A DNA stretch of 64,000 nucleotides from CBDDLD01 sp965230605 (GTDB lineage Bacteria > Bacteroidota > Bacteroidia > Flavobacteriales > Flavobacteriaceae), in assembly GCA_965230605.1 (NCBI GenBank), contig CBDDLD010000004.1, positions 1,674,001-1,738,000 of the forward strand. Direction: 5' to 3'. The notes beneath the pieces are model-generated. The model made no database searches, had not been told where the DNA came from, and saw nothing but the letters and a program-made list of their open reading frames with translations. Of this stretch, positions 52,986 to 61,595 are shown piece after piece. Within the stretch, counting starts at the first letter, position 1. Every line of letters begins with the position of its first letter. Made by a program: the position numbers and the translations under genes.

Positions 52986-54539
52986 ATGAACAATATAAAT
53001 ATTCTTTGGGTTGATGATGAAATCGATTTATTAAAACCTCATATCCTCTTTTTAGAACAGAAGCACTACAAAGTTACTACCTGTCAGAGTGGTACAGAAG
53101 CTATTGAGGCTATTGAAGAATCTAACTTCGATATTGTTTTTTTGGACGAGAACATGCCAGGGTTAACCGGGTTAGAAACGCTAAATGAAATTAAGGAGAA
53201 GCGAGCTAATCTGCCGGTTGTGATGATAACTAAAAGTGAGGAGGAGTATATTATGGAAGAAGCTATTGGTAGTAAAATAGCGGATTACCTTATAAAACCT
53301 GTCAATCCAAATCAGATATTGCTTAGCTTAAAAAAGAATCTAGATCACTCAAGATTAGTGTCTGAAAAGACTACATCTAATTATCAGCAAGAGTTCAGGA
53401 AGATTGCTATGGATCTCTCTATGGTGAATAGTTATGAAGAATGGATCGATTTGTATCAGAAACTTATTTATTGGGAATTACAATTAGAGGATATTGAAGA
53501 TGTAGGTATGACCGATATATTAGAGTCTCAAAAGAATGAAGCCAATCTACAATTTGGTAAGTTTATTGAAAAACGATACGAATCGTGGTTCGAACCCAAT
53601 ACAGAAGCACCTACTATGTCGCATACATTGTTTAAAGATAAGGTGGTTCCTGAACTAAGCGATAAGCAACCCACGGTTATGATCGTTATTGATAATCTTC
53701 GTTATGACCAATGGCGTGCTTTTGAGCCTATCGTTAATAACTATTATAAAAAGGTATCGGAATTATCTTTTTTTAGCATTCTTCCAACTGCTACACAGTA
53801 CGCAAGAAATGCTATTTTCTCTGGACTGATGCCAAGTGATATGGAAAAGTTACATCCGCAATATTGGAAGAATGATACTGATGAGGGTGGCAAAAATTTA
53901 CATGAAGCCGATTTCCTTAATGCACAATTAAAGCGATTAGGTTTAAGCCATATTAAACATGAATACCACAAAATCACCAATTTAAAATCTGGTAAAAAGC
54001 TAGTTGAAAATTTTCGAAACTTAAAAGGTAATGATCTAACGGTCATCGTATATAATTTTGTAGATATGCTATCGCATTCAAAGACCGAAATGGAAGTGGT
54101 TAAAGAATTGGCGTCTAATGATAAGGCTTATCGCTCTTTGACAGTGAGTTGGTTTAAGAACTCACCGCTTTTGGAGATGGTTCAATTATCTCAGCAACTT
54201 GGCTTTAAATTAATATTAACAACCGATCACGGTACCATTAATGTGAAAGCCCCATCTAAAGTAATTGGAGATAGAGATACCAGTTTGAACTTGCGATATA
54301 AAACCGGAAGAAGTTTGACTTATGAAAACCGGGATGTGATGGCCGTTAAAAATCCTAAAGCAGTTCATCTACCTGCATTGACCATGAGCAGTTCTTTTAT
54401 ATTTGCTAAAGGTGATCTGTTTTTAGCATATCCTAATAACTATAATCACTATGTGAGTTACTATAGAAACACTTATCAACATGGCGGGATTTCACTAGAA
54501 GAAATGATCATTCCTTTCGTAGTTTTAGACCCTAAATAA
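52986..54539 (+). CDS. porX: T9SS regulator PorX (response regulator with PglZ/alkaline phosphatase-like domain)
   Basis: 517 residues. The receiver domain (about 1-120) has the acidic pair DDE, phospho-acceptor Asp54 (IVFLDENMPG), and the conserved Thr and Lys in VVMITKSEE and DYLIKPVNP. A helical linker follows. The C-terminal PglZ-type domain (about 205-515) has VMIVIDNLRYDQWRAFEP, NFVDMLSHSKTEM and LILTTDHGTINVKAPSKVIG, with metal-binding Asp and His. PorX regulates T9SS genes with the kinase PorY and hydrolyses phosphodiester substrates. This links to the T9SS cargo at both ends of the window. Confidence 0.95.
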   Translation: MNNINILWVDDEIDLLKPHILFLEQKHYKVTTCQSGTEAIEAIEESNFDIVFLDENMPGLTGLETLNEIKEKRANLPVVMITKSEEEYIMEEAIGSKIADYLIKPVNPNQILLSLKKNLDHSRLVSEKTTSNYQQEFRKIAMDLSMVNSYEEWIDLYQKLIYWELQLEDIEDVGMTDILESQKNEANLQFGKFIEKRYESWFEPNTEAPTMSHTLFKDKVVPELSDKQPTVMIVIDNLRYDQWRAFEPIVNNYYKKVSELSFFSILPTATQYARNAIFSGLMPSDMEKLHPQYWKNDTDEGGKNLHEADFLNAQLKRLGLSHIKHEYHKITNLKSGKKLVENFRNLKGNDLTVIVYNFVDMLSHSKTEMEVVKELASNDKAYRSLTVSWFKNSPLLEMVQLSQQLGFKLILTTDHGTINVKAPSKVIGDRDTSLNLRYKTGRSLTYENRDVMAVKNPKAVHLPALTMSSSFIFAKGDLFLAYPNNYNHYVSYYRNTYQHGGISLEEMIIPFVVLDPK

Positions 54540-54637
54540 TTCTGTGTAATGCAAAAAAATCCGATGAAATGCAAAAAATATTGGGTTTTCTCATATATTA
54601 TATGTAATATTGCGTCTGTATTGACAATTGTAATCCA

Positions 54638-55102
54638 TTGAAAACTATTGACCTTACATACAAATTGCAGGACATTGACACTGTAGCTCAGTCACTTTTA
54701 GAGCATTTAAGCTCTAAAACGGTATTGTTGTACGGAGATATGGGCGCTGGTAAAACGACACTTATTCAGGCCTTTTTAAAAGCCATGGAGAGTACTGATG
54801 TTGCTAGTAGTCCAACCTTCTCTATTGTTAATGAATATGCTATTCCAAATGACAAGGTATACCACTTTGATTTCTACCGAGTAGAGTCTATTGAGGAGGC
54901 CTATAATTTTGGAATTGAAGACTATTTGTATAGTAATTGTTGGTTATTTATGGAGTGGCCAGACCGCATTAGTGCTTTACTACCTAGTGAAGCAACTACG
55001 ATCACCATTTCTATTGTAGATGACCATACAAGAGCCCTCAAATTAACCGTAAATACTAATAATTTAACCGAAACCCTGCCTATGGAACAGCAAAATTTTT
55101 AA
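54638..55102 (+). CDS. tsaE: tRNA threonylcarbamoyladenosine biosynthesis protein TsaE
   Basis: 154 residues from a TTG start. Walker A is GDMGAGKTT (33-41), followed by SSPTFSIVNEYA and VYHFDFYRVESIEEAYNFGIEDYL, and WLFMEWPDRISALLP. The TsaE family pattern is complete. It is the ATPase needed for the t6A modification of ANN-decoding tRNAs. It lies 98 bases after porX, probably in the same unit. Confidence 0.95.
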   Translation: MKTIDLTYKLQDIDTVAQSLLEHLSSKTVLLYGDMGAGKTTLIQAFLKAMESTDVASSPTFSIVNEYAIPNDKVYHFDFYRVESIEEAYNFGIEDYLYSNCWLFMEWPDRISALLPSEATTITISIVDDHTRALKLTVNTNNLTETLPMEQQNF

Positions 55103-55131
55103 TTAAATTTTGAGAACATCTTACCAATAGA

Positions 55132-55162
55132 TTGCATATTTTACGGAAAAACCGTAATGCAA
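55132..55162. repeat. Imperfect hairpin downstream of tsaE
   Basis: TTGCAT and TACGG (with a 4-base bulge between) pair with CCGTAATGCAA. No T-run follows. It may end the tsaE transcript or protect its 3' end. Confidence 0.35.
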
Positions 55163-55220
55163 ACTTCAAAATTCTTAGGATTTTAACAGCACGGCGTTAT
55201 GCCAGGCTATGGTTGTGGTC

Positions 55221-55228
55221 TAAATTTG
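55221..55228 (+). promoter_or_regulatory. -7 box before the small exported peptide
   Basis: TAAATTTG matches TAnnTTTG and lies 33 bases before the ATG at 55261. No good -33 TTG is seen. Confidence 0.4.
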
Positions 55229-55260
55229 TACCATAATTAATTAATTAAATCCCTTGAATT

Positions 55261-55404
55261 ATGAAAGCTAAAAAATTAGTACTAGCGATTGCGATCTTCG
55301 GAGGTATGTTGTTCACTGTACAGGCAACAAATATTATCGACCTAGATGGACAATCTACAACACAAGTTGACAAGAGAAAACTTAAGCCGCCAACACACGG
55401 ATAA
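55261..55404 (+). CDS. Small exported peptide overlapping the next gene
   Basis: 47 residues. The signal-like N-terminus (KAKKLVLAIAIFGGMLFTVQA) is followed by a short polar mature part: TNIIDLDGQSTT, then QVDKRKLKPPTHG. It has a clear ATG and a -7 box in front. Its last 59 bases overlap the start of the membrane protein gene in another frame. I recall similar short exported peptides in flavobacteria, but no function is known. If processed after QA, the mature peptide would be about 25 residues. Confidence 0.62.
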   Translation: MKAKKLVLAIAIFGGMLFTVQATNIIDLDGQSTTQVDKRKLKPPTHG

Positions 55405-55900
55405 GAAAACTTATAGTCGAAAGATATTAATTGGGAGTTTGTTAGCTACTATGGTAGCAGCTACTCCCTTTTTGTTTTATGTATATGAATATGTGCCAGA
55501 TACACCGATCTGGGATACTTGGTTCTTCACATATGAAAGTAATTTTTATGAAAGTGCCAATACGGGTATGTGGGTGCTGATGATGAAGTTAGTTCCTCTT
55601 CTTCTATCTCTTATCTGGTTCTTTACATGTCGTCATTGGTGGTATCATGCCCTTATAGTACCAATTGCAATGTTCTCCTTCCAATTTATTAGTGCTCTTA
55701 ATGATGAAAACCAATTTATGGATGAGTTCCATATACTATACCTGTTACCAATAATGGCAATTATTTTTCCAACTATTTATCTGTTAAGAGCAAAAATGTT
55801 TAACAAAATAAATGCTGTTGATAAAACTATGGAAGAATTGGAAGAAGAATTCATGATTAAGCCTACAACCTTCTGGGGAAAGGTTAAACAATATTTTTAA
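55346..55900 (+). CDS. Membrane protein of unknown function
   Basis: 184 residues with four hydrophobic helices (about 27-46, 75-93, 99-117 and 129-148) and a conserved-looking FFTCRHWWYHALIVPIAMFSFQFI. It ends in an acidic segment (DKTMEELEEEFM). The ATG at 55346 lies inside the preceding small gene; a TTG at 55367 is an alternative start. I do not recognise a family. The 59-base overlap suggests that translation depends on the small peptide gene. Confidence 0.75.
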   Translation: MDNLQHKLTRENLSRQHTDKKTYSRKILIGSLLATMVAATPFLFYVYEYVPDTPIWDTWFFTYESNFYESANTGMWVLMMKLVPLLLSLIWFFTCRHWWYHALIVPIAMFSFQFISALNDENQFMDEFHILYLLPIMAIIFPTIYLLRAKMFNKINAVDKTMEELEEEFMIKPTTFWGKVKQYF

Positions 55901-55960
55901 ATCGAAAGCTTTTATACTTTCAAAAATTTATTCGTAATTTGAGTTACTAATCTAACTTAA

Positions 55961-57160
55961 ATGAGTAAATCCTTATCCCCTTTCACTAAGGCTCAATTGT
56001 TACCACAAGAAGAGACCTTAGAAATTCTTAAGCAAAAAGGTGAATTATTTATTGGTATTCCTAAAGAAACCCATTTTCAGGAAAAGCGTGTTTGCTTAAC
56101 ACCGGATGCAGTCTCTGCATTAGTAGCTAATGGGCATCGGGTTATGATAGAGTCTGATGCTGGTGTCGGTGCTAACTTTAAAGATAAGGATTACAGTGAG
56201 GCTGGTGCCGAGGTTACTAAAGATACCGCAAAAGTATTCGCATGCCCAATTATACTTAAGGTAGAACCACCTTCTATGGATGAGATCAAACTGATCAATC
56301 CTCAAACCATTCTTATTTCCGCTCTTCAGCTTAAAACACAAGACAAAGGATATTTTGAGGCTCTAGCTAAAAAGCGTATCACTGCCTTAGCATTCGAATT
56401 TATTAAAGATGAAGATGGCGCTTATCCTGCCGTTCGTTCTTTAAGTGAGATTGCAGGAACTGCCTCTATACTTATTGCTTCTGAATTGTTATCCAATGTC
56501 AATGGTGGTAATGGTCTTATGATGGGTAATATAAGTGGTGTACCTCCTACTGAAGTTGTGATATTAGGAGCTGGAACCGTTGGTGAGTTTGCAGCTCGTT
56601 CTGCTATAGGCTTAGGGGCTAATGTCAAAGTATTTGATAACTCAATCACAAAATTGCGCTGTATGCAATCCAATTTAGGACGTACTATCTATACATCTAC
56701 TATGCAACCCAAGAATTTATTGAAAGCCTTAAAGCGTTGTGATGTTGCCATAGGTGCAGTTCGAGGAACAAACCGAGCTCCGATCATAGTTACAGAAACT
56801 ATGGTAGAACATATGAAACCCGGTGCAGTTATTATAGATGTGAGTATTGATATGGGTGGTTGCTTTGAAACCAGTGAAGTCACTACACATGATAATCCGA
56901 CTTTCGAATATAATGGTATTATCCACTATTGCGTGCCTAATATACCGGCACGATACTCCAGATCTGCTTCAGTATCAATTAGTAATATCTTCACTCCTTA
57001 CCTCATAGAGATTGCAGAATATGGTGGTATAGAAAATGCGCTACGTTTTGATAAAGGATTGAAAAATGGGTTGTATTTTTACCACGGTATTTTAACTAAT
57101 AAATCTGTTGCTGATTGGTTTGGCTTAGATTGTAGTGATGCCAACTTGTTAATTTTTTAA
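55961..57160 (+). CDS. ald: Alanine dehydrogenase
   Basis: 399 residues, full length. The N-terminal substrate domain has FIGIPKETHFQEKRVCLTPDAVSALVANGH with its conserved Arg/Lys region. The NAD-binding domain has PTEVVILGAGTVGEFAARSAIGLGANVKVFDNS. Later come VDVSIDMGGCFETSE-type and VPNIPARYSRSASVSISN segments. It interconverts alanine and pyruvate with ammonia. A DUF4258 gene follows 9 bases downstream on the same strand. Confidence 0.95.
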   Translation: MSKSLSPFTKAQLLPQEETLEILKQKGELFIGIPKETHFQEKRVCLTPDAVSALVANGHRVMIESDAGVGANFKDKDYSEAGAEVTKDTAKVFACPIILKVEPPSMDEIKLINPQTILISALQLKTQDKGYFEALAKKRITALAFEFIKDEDGAYPAVRSLSEIAGTASILIASELLSNVNGGNGLMMGNISGVPPTEVVILGAGTVGEFAARSAIGLGANVKVFDNSITKLRCMQSNLGRTIYTSTMQPKNLLKALKRCDVAIGAVRGTNRAPIIVTETMVEHMKPGAVIIDVSIDMGGCFETSEVTTHDNPTFEYNGIIHYCVPNIPARYSRSASVSISNIFTPYLIEIAEYGGIENALRFDKGLKNGLYFYHGILTNKSVADWFGLDCSDANLLIF

Positions 57161-57169
57161 TCCTAGTTA

Positions 57170-57541
57170 ATGAAACTTATTCATCGTGTCGGCTACTATC
57201 TGGGTGGCGTGGGTATTGGTATAATTATATTGATGTTTTTTTTGGGAGGAAAAAAAGCATCTTGTGATTATGGCCCAAATGCAAGAACCGTTAAGAACAT
57301 CTCCTCAAAACCTATTGATTATTCCGATGAAGCTGCGGCTGTAATACAAAGTAAACAAATAGATTCACTAACCGTTGTGCAATTGATTAAATATGGTGAT
57401 GTGGACTTTTCGTTAAGTGATACCAAGACCGAAGGTTGTAAAACCTATCATATTGATAATACCTATAAAGAACAACCTGTTTCACTCACAGTAAAGAACT
57501 GTGATTCCACTGCAACTATATTAAAGTTATTATTTAATTAG
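57170..57541 (+). CDS. DUF4258 domain protein
   Basis: 123 residues with an N-terminal membrane anchor (VGYYLGGVGIGIIILMFFLGG). The short periplasmic domain has two segments carrying Cys residues: KKASCDYGPNARTVKNIS, and TEGCKTYHI with VKNCDST. The start of the soluble region matches the DUF4258 pattern. Its role is unknown. It is likely co-transcribed with ald, and its stop is 10 bases from the convergent pectate-lyase gene. Confidence 0.82.
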   Translation: MKLIHRVGYYLGGVGIGIIILMFFLGGKKASCDYGPNARTVKNISSKPIDYSDEAAAVIQSKQIDSLTVVQLIKYGDVDFSLSDTKTEGCKTYHIDNTYKEQPVSLTVKNCDSTATILKLLFN

Positions 57542-57551
57542 TAAGTGTTAA

Positions 57552-60500
57552 TTACTGAACAATTAACTTTCTAGTGATTTCTCTATCCTTATCTATGAGT
57601 TTTACAAAATAAATTCCACTTTGGAATGATGATACATCAATTTGTCTAGTCATTGTTGGTGCAGATTGCGTATTAGATACTGAATCTTGTAGAAGAATCT
57701 TTCCGGTTGCATCAAAGATGTACATGTTAGATACATTGAATACTCCTGAAAGTTTTACATTCAATATATCTGTTGCAGGATTTGGATAGATCATAAACTC
57801 ATAAGTCACTTCCTGTCCAGGTTCTATAACATCATCACATGCTGTATCTACTTCAACAAACACCGTGGCCTCTTCTGAGTCTAAAGCATTAGAAACTGTT
57901 ACTGTATATAATGTTGAAATTTCCGGAGATACCTCAATTGTCTGTGTGGTTTCACCTGTACTCCATAAATAAGCATCACCGCCAGTAGCAGTCAAGGTAG
58001 CTGACTCATCTAAACATATCGTTACATCTTCACCAGCATAAGCATTGACACGCTCATAAACAACCACAGTAACATCTTTTTCATCATAACAATCGTTTAT
58101 ATAACCGCGTGCGGTATATGTTGTCGTCACAGATGGACTAACTGCAATGTTAGGTTGTGTTGCTCCATTACTCCATTCATAAGTGTTAGCTCCTGACGCT
58201 GAAAGTGTAATAAAATCTCCCTCTAACAACTCTACAGAATCGCCATTAAGAATGACTACATCAGGATTAGGATCAACAAACACAGTAACATCATCTGAGT
58301 CTTCTTGATTTCCTTGAGTGACTGTAACTGTATATATCGTTGTAGACAATGGGCTTACTGTAATGCTTTGTGTAGTCTCCCCTGTACTCCATAAATAAGT
58401 ATCTCCATTATTAGCTGTTAAAACAACTTCATAATCATCATCCATACACACACGCTGATCTTCTCCTGCTGACGCCTGAAAAACTTCAATTACAGTTACT
58501 GTTACTGAAGCTTCATCTGTACATCCATTAGTTGTTCCTACTACTGTATATATAGTAGTTTCTGTTGGCGACACTGTAATGGAAGCAGATGTTTGCCCTG
58601 TATTCCATTCGTAGTTATCTGTACCTGATGCTGATAAAGTAGTACTCTGCCCTAATTCTATTGTAATATCATTACTAACGGTCACCTCAGGCACAGGATT
58701 TACAGTAACAGTTACACTATCGGTATCTGAATTCCCATCATTATCAGAAACAGTCACTGTATAAGTTGTGGTTTGTAACGGAGTTACATCTATAGAAGCG
58801 GTTGTAGCACCGTTATCCCATAAATAGTTAATCCCACCACTAGCAGTTAAGGTAGCGCTTTCGCCTTCGCAGATGGATTGGTCATCTCCTGCATTGGCTA
58901 CTAACGCAGAATTAAAAAAAAACGTTAGACTGAATGTATCCACTGCAACAACATTCCCTGCAGCATTATCTTGACTAAAGTATGTAATTGTGAAATTATA
59001 TGTTCCCTCCTGTACTGTATAGGGAGCAAAATCAAAATCGAAATGATCAGTCATACCAGCATAGATAGGGCTACTCTCTGTCCATGTACCGCTTTCTACA
59101 CCTGTCCACTCTACACGAACACTTTCTACATCAGGATTGTTATCTCCTCCCTGAGGGATGCTTCTAAAGTTAATTTGATCGCCTATGACATCAAGATCAA
59201 AACTTGCATCTTCAGTAATATTTTGAATTAACACATCGGTTTGCGCATTATATAATTCATAAGTACCGAAGAACTCATCAACTACTGTTATTTCAGCCGA
59301 GTCCGTAAACCCGCCATCTTCAGTAGTAAATGTAATTGTGGCATTACCTATATCATTTCCTGTAACGACACCCTGATTATTAACTGTAGCCACAGTTGTA
59401 TCAGAACTGGACCAAGTTCCATTTTGATTGGTAGCATTAACAGGCATCACCACAGCGTTTAACTGTAGGTTTTCTCCAATATCTATAGTATCAGACTCCG
59501 GCGTTACTGACACTGAAGCTGCATCAATAACAACATTTGTAACTGTAATTGCAGCTGAATCTGTAAACCCACCATCATTGGTAGTAAATGTAATTGTTGC
59601 ATTACCTTCAGCAACAGGTGTTACTAACCCTGTGTTATCTACTGTAGCTATAGAAGTATTACTAGAAGACCAAACCCCATTTTGATTAGTGGCGTTATCT
59701 GGAGTTATAGTAGCTGTTAATTGAACAGTGTCTGGTATATTAATGGCAGCTGTTTGCGGTGATACAGATACACCCGCAACATCTACTGTTTGAATAGCAT
59801 TAGCATCGATCTCATTCAAGAATTCTTCAATACCTACATAACCACTTGGCCACTCGAAGGTTGTAAGATCATCATCAATAGCAAAACCTCTGGATAACTT
59901 CCAAGCATCAGGCATGCCATCATTATTAGAATCTTGATATCCTGTATTAATAGGTGTACTAGATACATTATTATGAAAATCTATATAGTGCTGGTTTTCT
60001 TCGTAATCTTGACCTTGACTTGATGAATTGTACTGAATACAGTCTCCAGCTATAGTATGCTCCAGATACATAATATCTAAACTATCTGAGTTAGCTATAC
60101 TGTTGCCATTTTCATCTAAGTATGCATTTGCACCAGTATTGGTTGTTACATAATCAAAAGCATCTACAGCAGATCTTATAATTGTAGGCTGACCTAAAAG
60201 ATCAAATGCTGAATTAACTTGATATTGAGAACTAATTGTAGAGAAATCACTCGTATTAAAATACTCCCATATAAATAAGTTATCTGCATTGGGGTCTGTA
60301 AGATCGTCCGTTACATAATTTCCTGCTGTATATAATTCTGGTGTACCAACAACATCTAATTTGTTGACTATCCCATCTATATTATTAACACAACCTTTAG
60401 AATAATAATTGTTAATATGATTTAATTGGAAATCACCTTGAGCACTTGATAGTCTGAACTTCCAGTTGAAAACAACATTATTAATAACATCTGCTCTACC

Positions 60501-61208
60501 ATTGGTGTTTACATTAGGAAATCTATGTGTAATATTATAGTATAAATTATTATGGAAACTTAAGTTATAAGATAAGTTTGGGTTATCACTATCTCCAAAT
60601 AAAGAACCAGTTTTCCCTTCTGCCATTAGGTTATTTTGCCAAGTCACATTAAACGTGTTTCCTGTAGTTGAAACCACCTCATCAGAACCCCATGAAAATG
60701 AACAGTGATCTATAATATAGTTGGTGCAATTTAAAAAGCGAGCACCATCATCAATATTTGTAGGCGGGTCATAATCTGGCCTAAATCGTACATAGCGAAC
60801 TATGAAATTGTCCACTCCGTTAAAATCAACTTTATTCCCAGTTATAGTTATACCACCGGCAGGTGCTGTATGACCAGCAATCGTTACATTATCTGATCCC
60901 ATAGATAAAACAGATTGTAATTCTATAGTACCAGAAACACTAAAAGTGATAATACCACCACCATTATTATTGGTGTCAATAATTGCTTGTCTTAAACTTC
61001 CAGGTCCAGAATCATTTAGATTCGTCACAATGTACACGGGTAATCCTCTACCTCCTGTTACATAGGCACCAGCACCTGTCGCAGTAGGAAAGGCTAACTG
61101 TTGAGACCATGTAAGTTGGACTGCAAATAACGCAGCTATAAAAAATGTGAGGGAAACTAGATTTGAGGATTGAATGTAAAATTTACTCCATAAACTATTA
61201 ATCTTCAT
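57552..61208 (-). CDS. T9SS type A secreted pectate-lyase-like protein with Ig-like repeats
   Basis: 1218 residues with a Sec signal (FFIAALFAVQLTWSQ, to about residue 35). The N-terminal right-handed beta-helix (about 40-470) resembles polysaccharide lyase family 1: LPVYIVTNLNDSGPGSLRQAI, VTIAGHTAPAGGI, DNFIVRYVRFRPD and YIIDHCSFSWGSDE. Two BIG2-type Ig domains with near-identical TWSSSDT / VWSSSNT segments follow (about 475-655), then several Gly/Thr-rich SATLTASGG...YTVTV modules (about 775-1115). The final 80 residues (FMIYPNPATDILNVKLSG to the end) are a type A T9SS sorting domain. Probable cell-surface or released enzyme acting on pectin-like or algal polysaccharide. Confidence 0.9.
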   Translation of the reverse strand: MKINSLWSKFYIQSSNLVSLTFFIAALFAVQLTWSQQLAFPTATGAGAYVTGGRGLPVYIVTNLNDSGPGSLRQAIIDTNNNGGGIITFSVSGTIELQSVLSMGSDNVTIAGHTAPAGGITITGNKVDFNGVDNFIVRYVRFRPDYDPPTNIDDGARFLNCTNYIIDHCSFSWGSDEVVSTTGNTFNVTWQNNLMAEGKTGSLFGDSDNPNLSYNLSFHNNLYYNITHRFPNVNTNGRADVINNVVFNWKFRLSSAQGDFQLNHINNYYSKGCVNNIDGIVNKLDVVGTPELYTAGNYVTDDLTDPNADNLFIWEYFNTSDFSTISSQYQVNSAFDLLGQPTIIRSAVDAFDYVTTNTGANAYLDENGNSIANSDSLDIMYLEHTIAGDCIQYNSSSQGQDYEENQHYIDFHNNVSSTPINTGYQDSNNDGMPDAWKLSRGFAIDDDLTTFEWPSGYVGIEEFLNEIDANAIQTVDVAGVSVSPQTAAINIPDTVQLTATITPDNATNQNGVWSSSNTSIATVDNTGLVTPVAEGNATITFTTNDGGFTDSAAITVTNVVIDAASVSVTPESDTIDIGENLQLNAVVMPVNATNQNGTWSSSDTTVATVNNQGVVTGNDIGNATITFTTEDGGFTDSAEITVVDEFFGTYELYNAQTDVLIQNITEDASFDLDVIGDQINFRSIPQGGDNNPDVESVRVEWTGVESGTWTESSPIYAGMTDHFDFDFAPYTVQEGTYNFTITYFSQDNAAGNVVAVDTFSLTFFFNSALVANAGDDQSICEGESATLTASGGINYLWDNGATTASIDVTPLQTTTYTVTVSDNDGNSDTDSVTVTVNPVPEVTVSNDITIELGQSTTLSASGTDNYEWNTGQTSASITVSPTETTIYTVVGTTNGCTDEASVTVTVIEVFQASAGEDQRVCMDDDYEVVLTANNGDTYLWSTGETTQSITVSPLSTTIYTVTVTQGNQEDSDDVTVFVDPNPDVVILNGDSVELLEGDFITLSASGANTYEWSNGATQPNIAVSPSVTTTYTARGYINDCYDEKDVTVVVYERVNAYAGEDVTICLDESATLTATGGDAYLWSTGETTQTIEVSPEISTLYTVTVSNALDSEEATVFVEVDTACDDVIEPGQEVTYEFMIYPNPATDILNVKLSGVFNVSNMYIFDATGKILLQDSVSNTQSAPTMTRQIDVSSFQSGIYFVKLIDKDREITRKLIVQ

Positions 61209-61595
61209 TTGGGGACTATTAATTAATTGGCTCAGATGCTATTACGCATCAGAATCCATAGGTTAAATTCGATTTAAAACTATAATTAAAAATGAATTGA
61301 AACGATAAAAAGGAAAAATATTCGATGAAATACAATCTTTTTGTAAGTATTTATTTACTTGATAATACTTTTTGTAGGATTTATTTTACTTTAGTCGATA
61401 GCAATTACAATTTTTGTATTAAATACGGACGACGTTTGACTTTAGATCTCCGTAGCAAAAACTTTAACATTTTTGTTTTTTTCTCCTACAAAATATCAAT
61501 AATTGGTATTGAACATATTTTTTTACCGTTAAACCAATATTTCACACCTGAGAAAAATTAAAAACTATCTTGCCAGTGAAATTTTTTGCCCCGAG
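61209..61595. other. 387-base divergent intergenic region
   Basis: Very AT-rich. It must contain the promoters of the pectate-lyase gene and the flippase gene, but neither has a clean TTG/TAnnTTTG pair. A short GATGC/GCATC hairpin lies near 61233-61250. An open frame at 61325-61561 has poor coding character and I do not accept it. Confidence 0.5.

Noticed and set aside
53586..53602. GGTTCGAACCC sequence resembling a tRNA T-arm
   Set aside because: It encodes SWFEPN within porX, and no acceptor, D or anticodon stems surround it.
54541..54585. Two copies of AATGCAAAAAA between porX and tsaE
   Set aside because: Short and AT-rich. Two copies are expected by chance and neither matches a known promoter element.
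55111..55120. TGAGAACATC after tsaE, the same as part of the his terminator loop
   Set aside because: A ten-base match in unrelated context with no associated stem or leader; probably coincidence.
61325..61561. 78-codon open frame between the pectate-lyase and flippase genes
   Set aside because: Extremely AT-rich with Phe, Tyr, Asn and Ile runs, no signal or domain, no promoter or conserved look; typical of a chance frame in AT-rich intergenic DNA.
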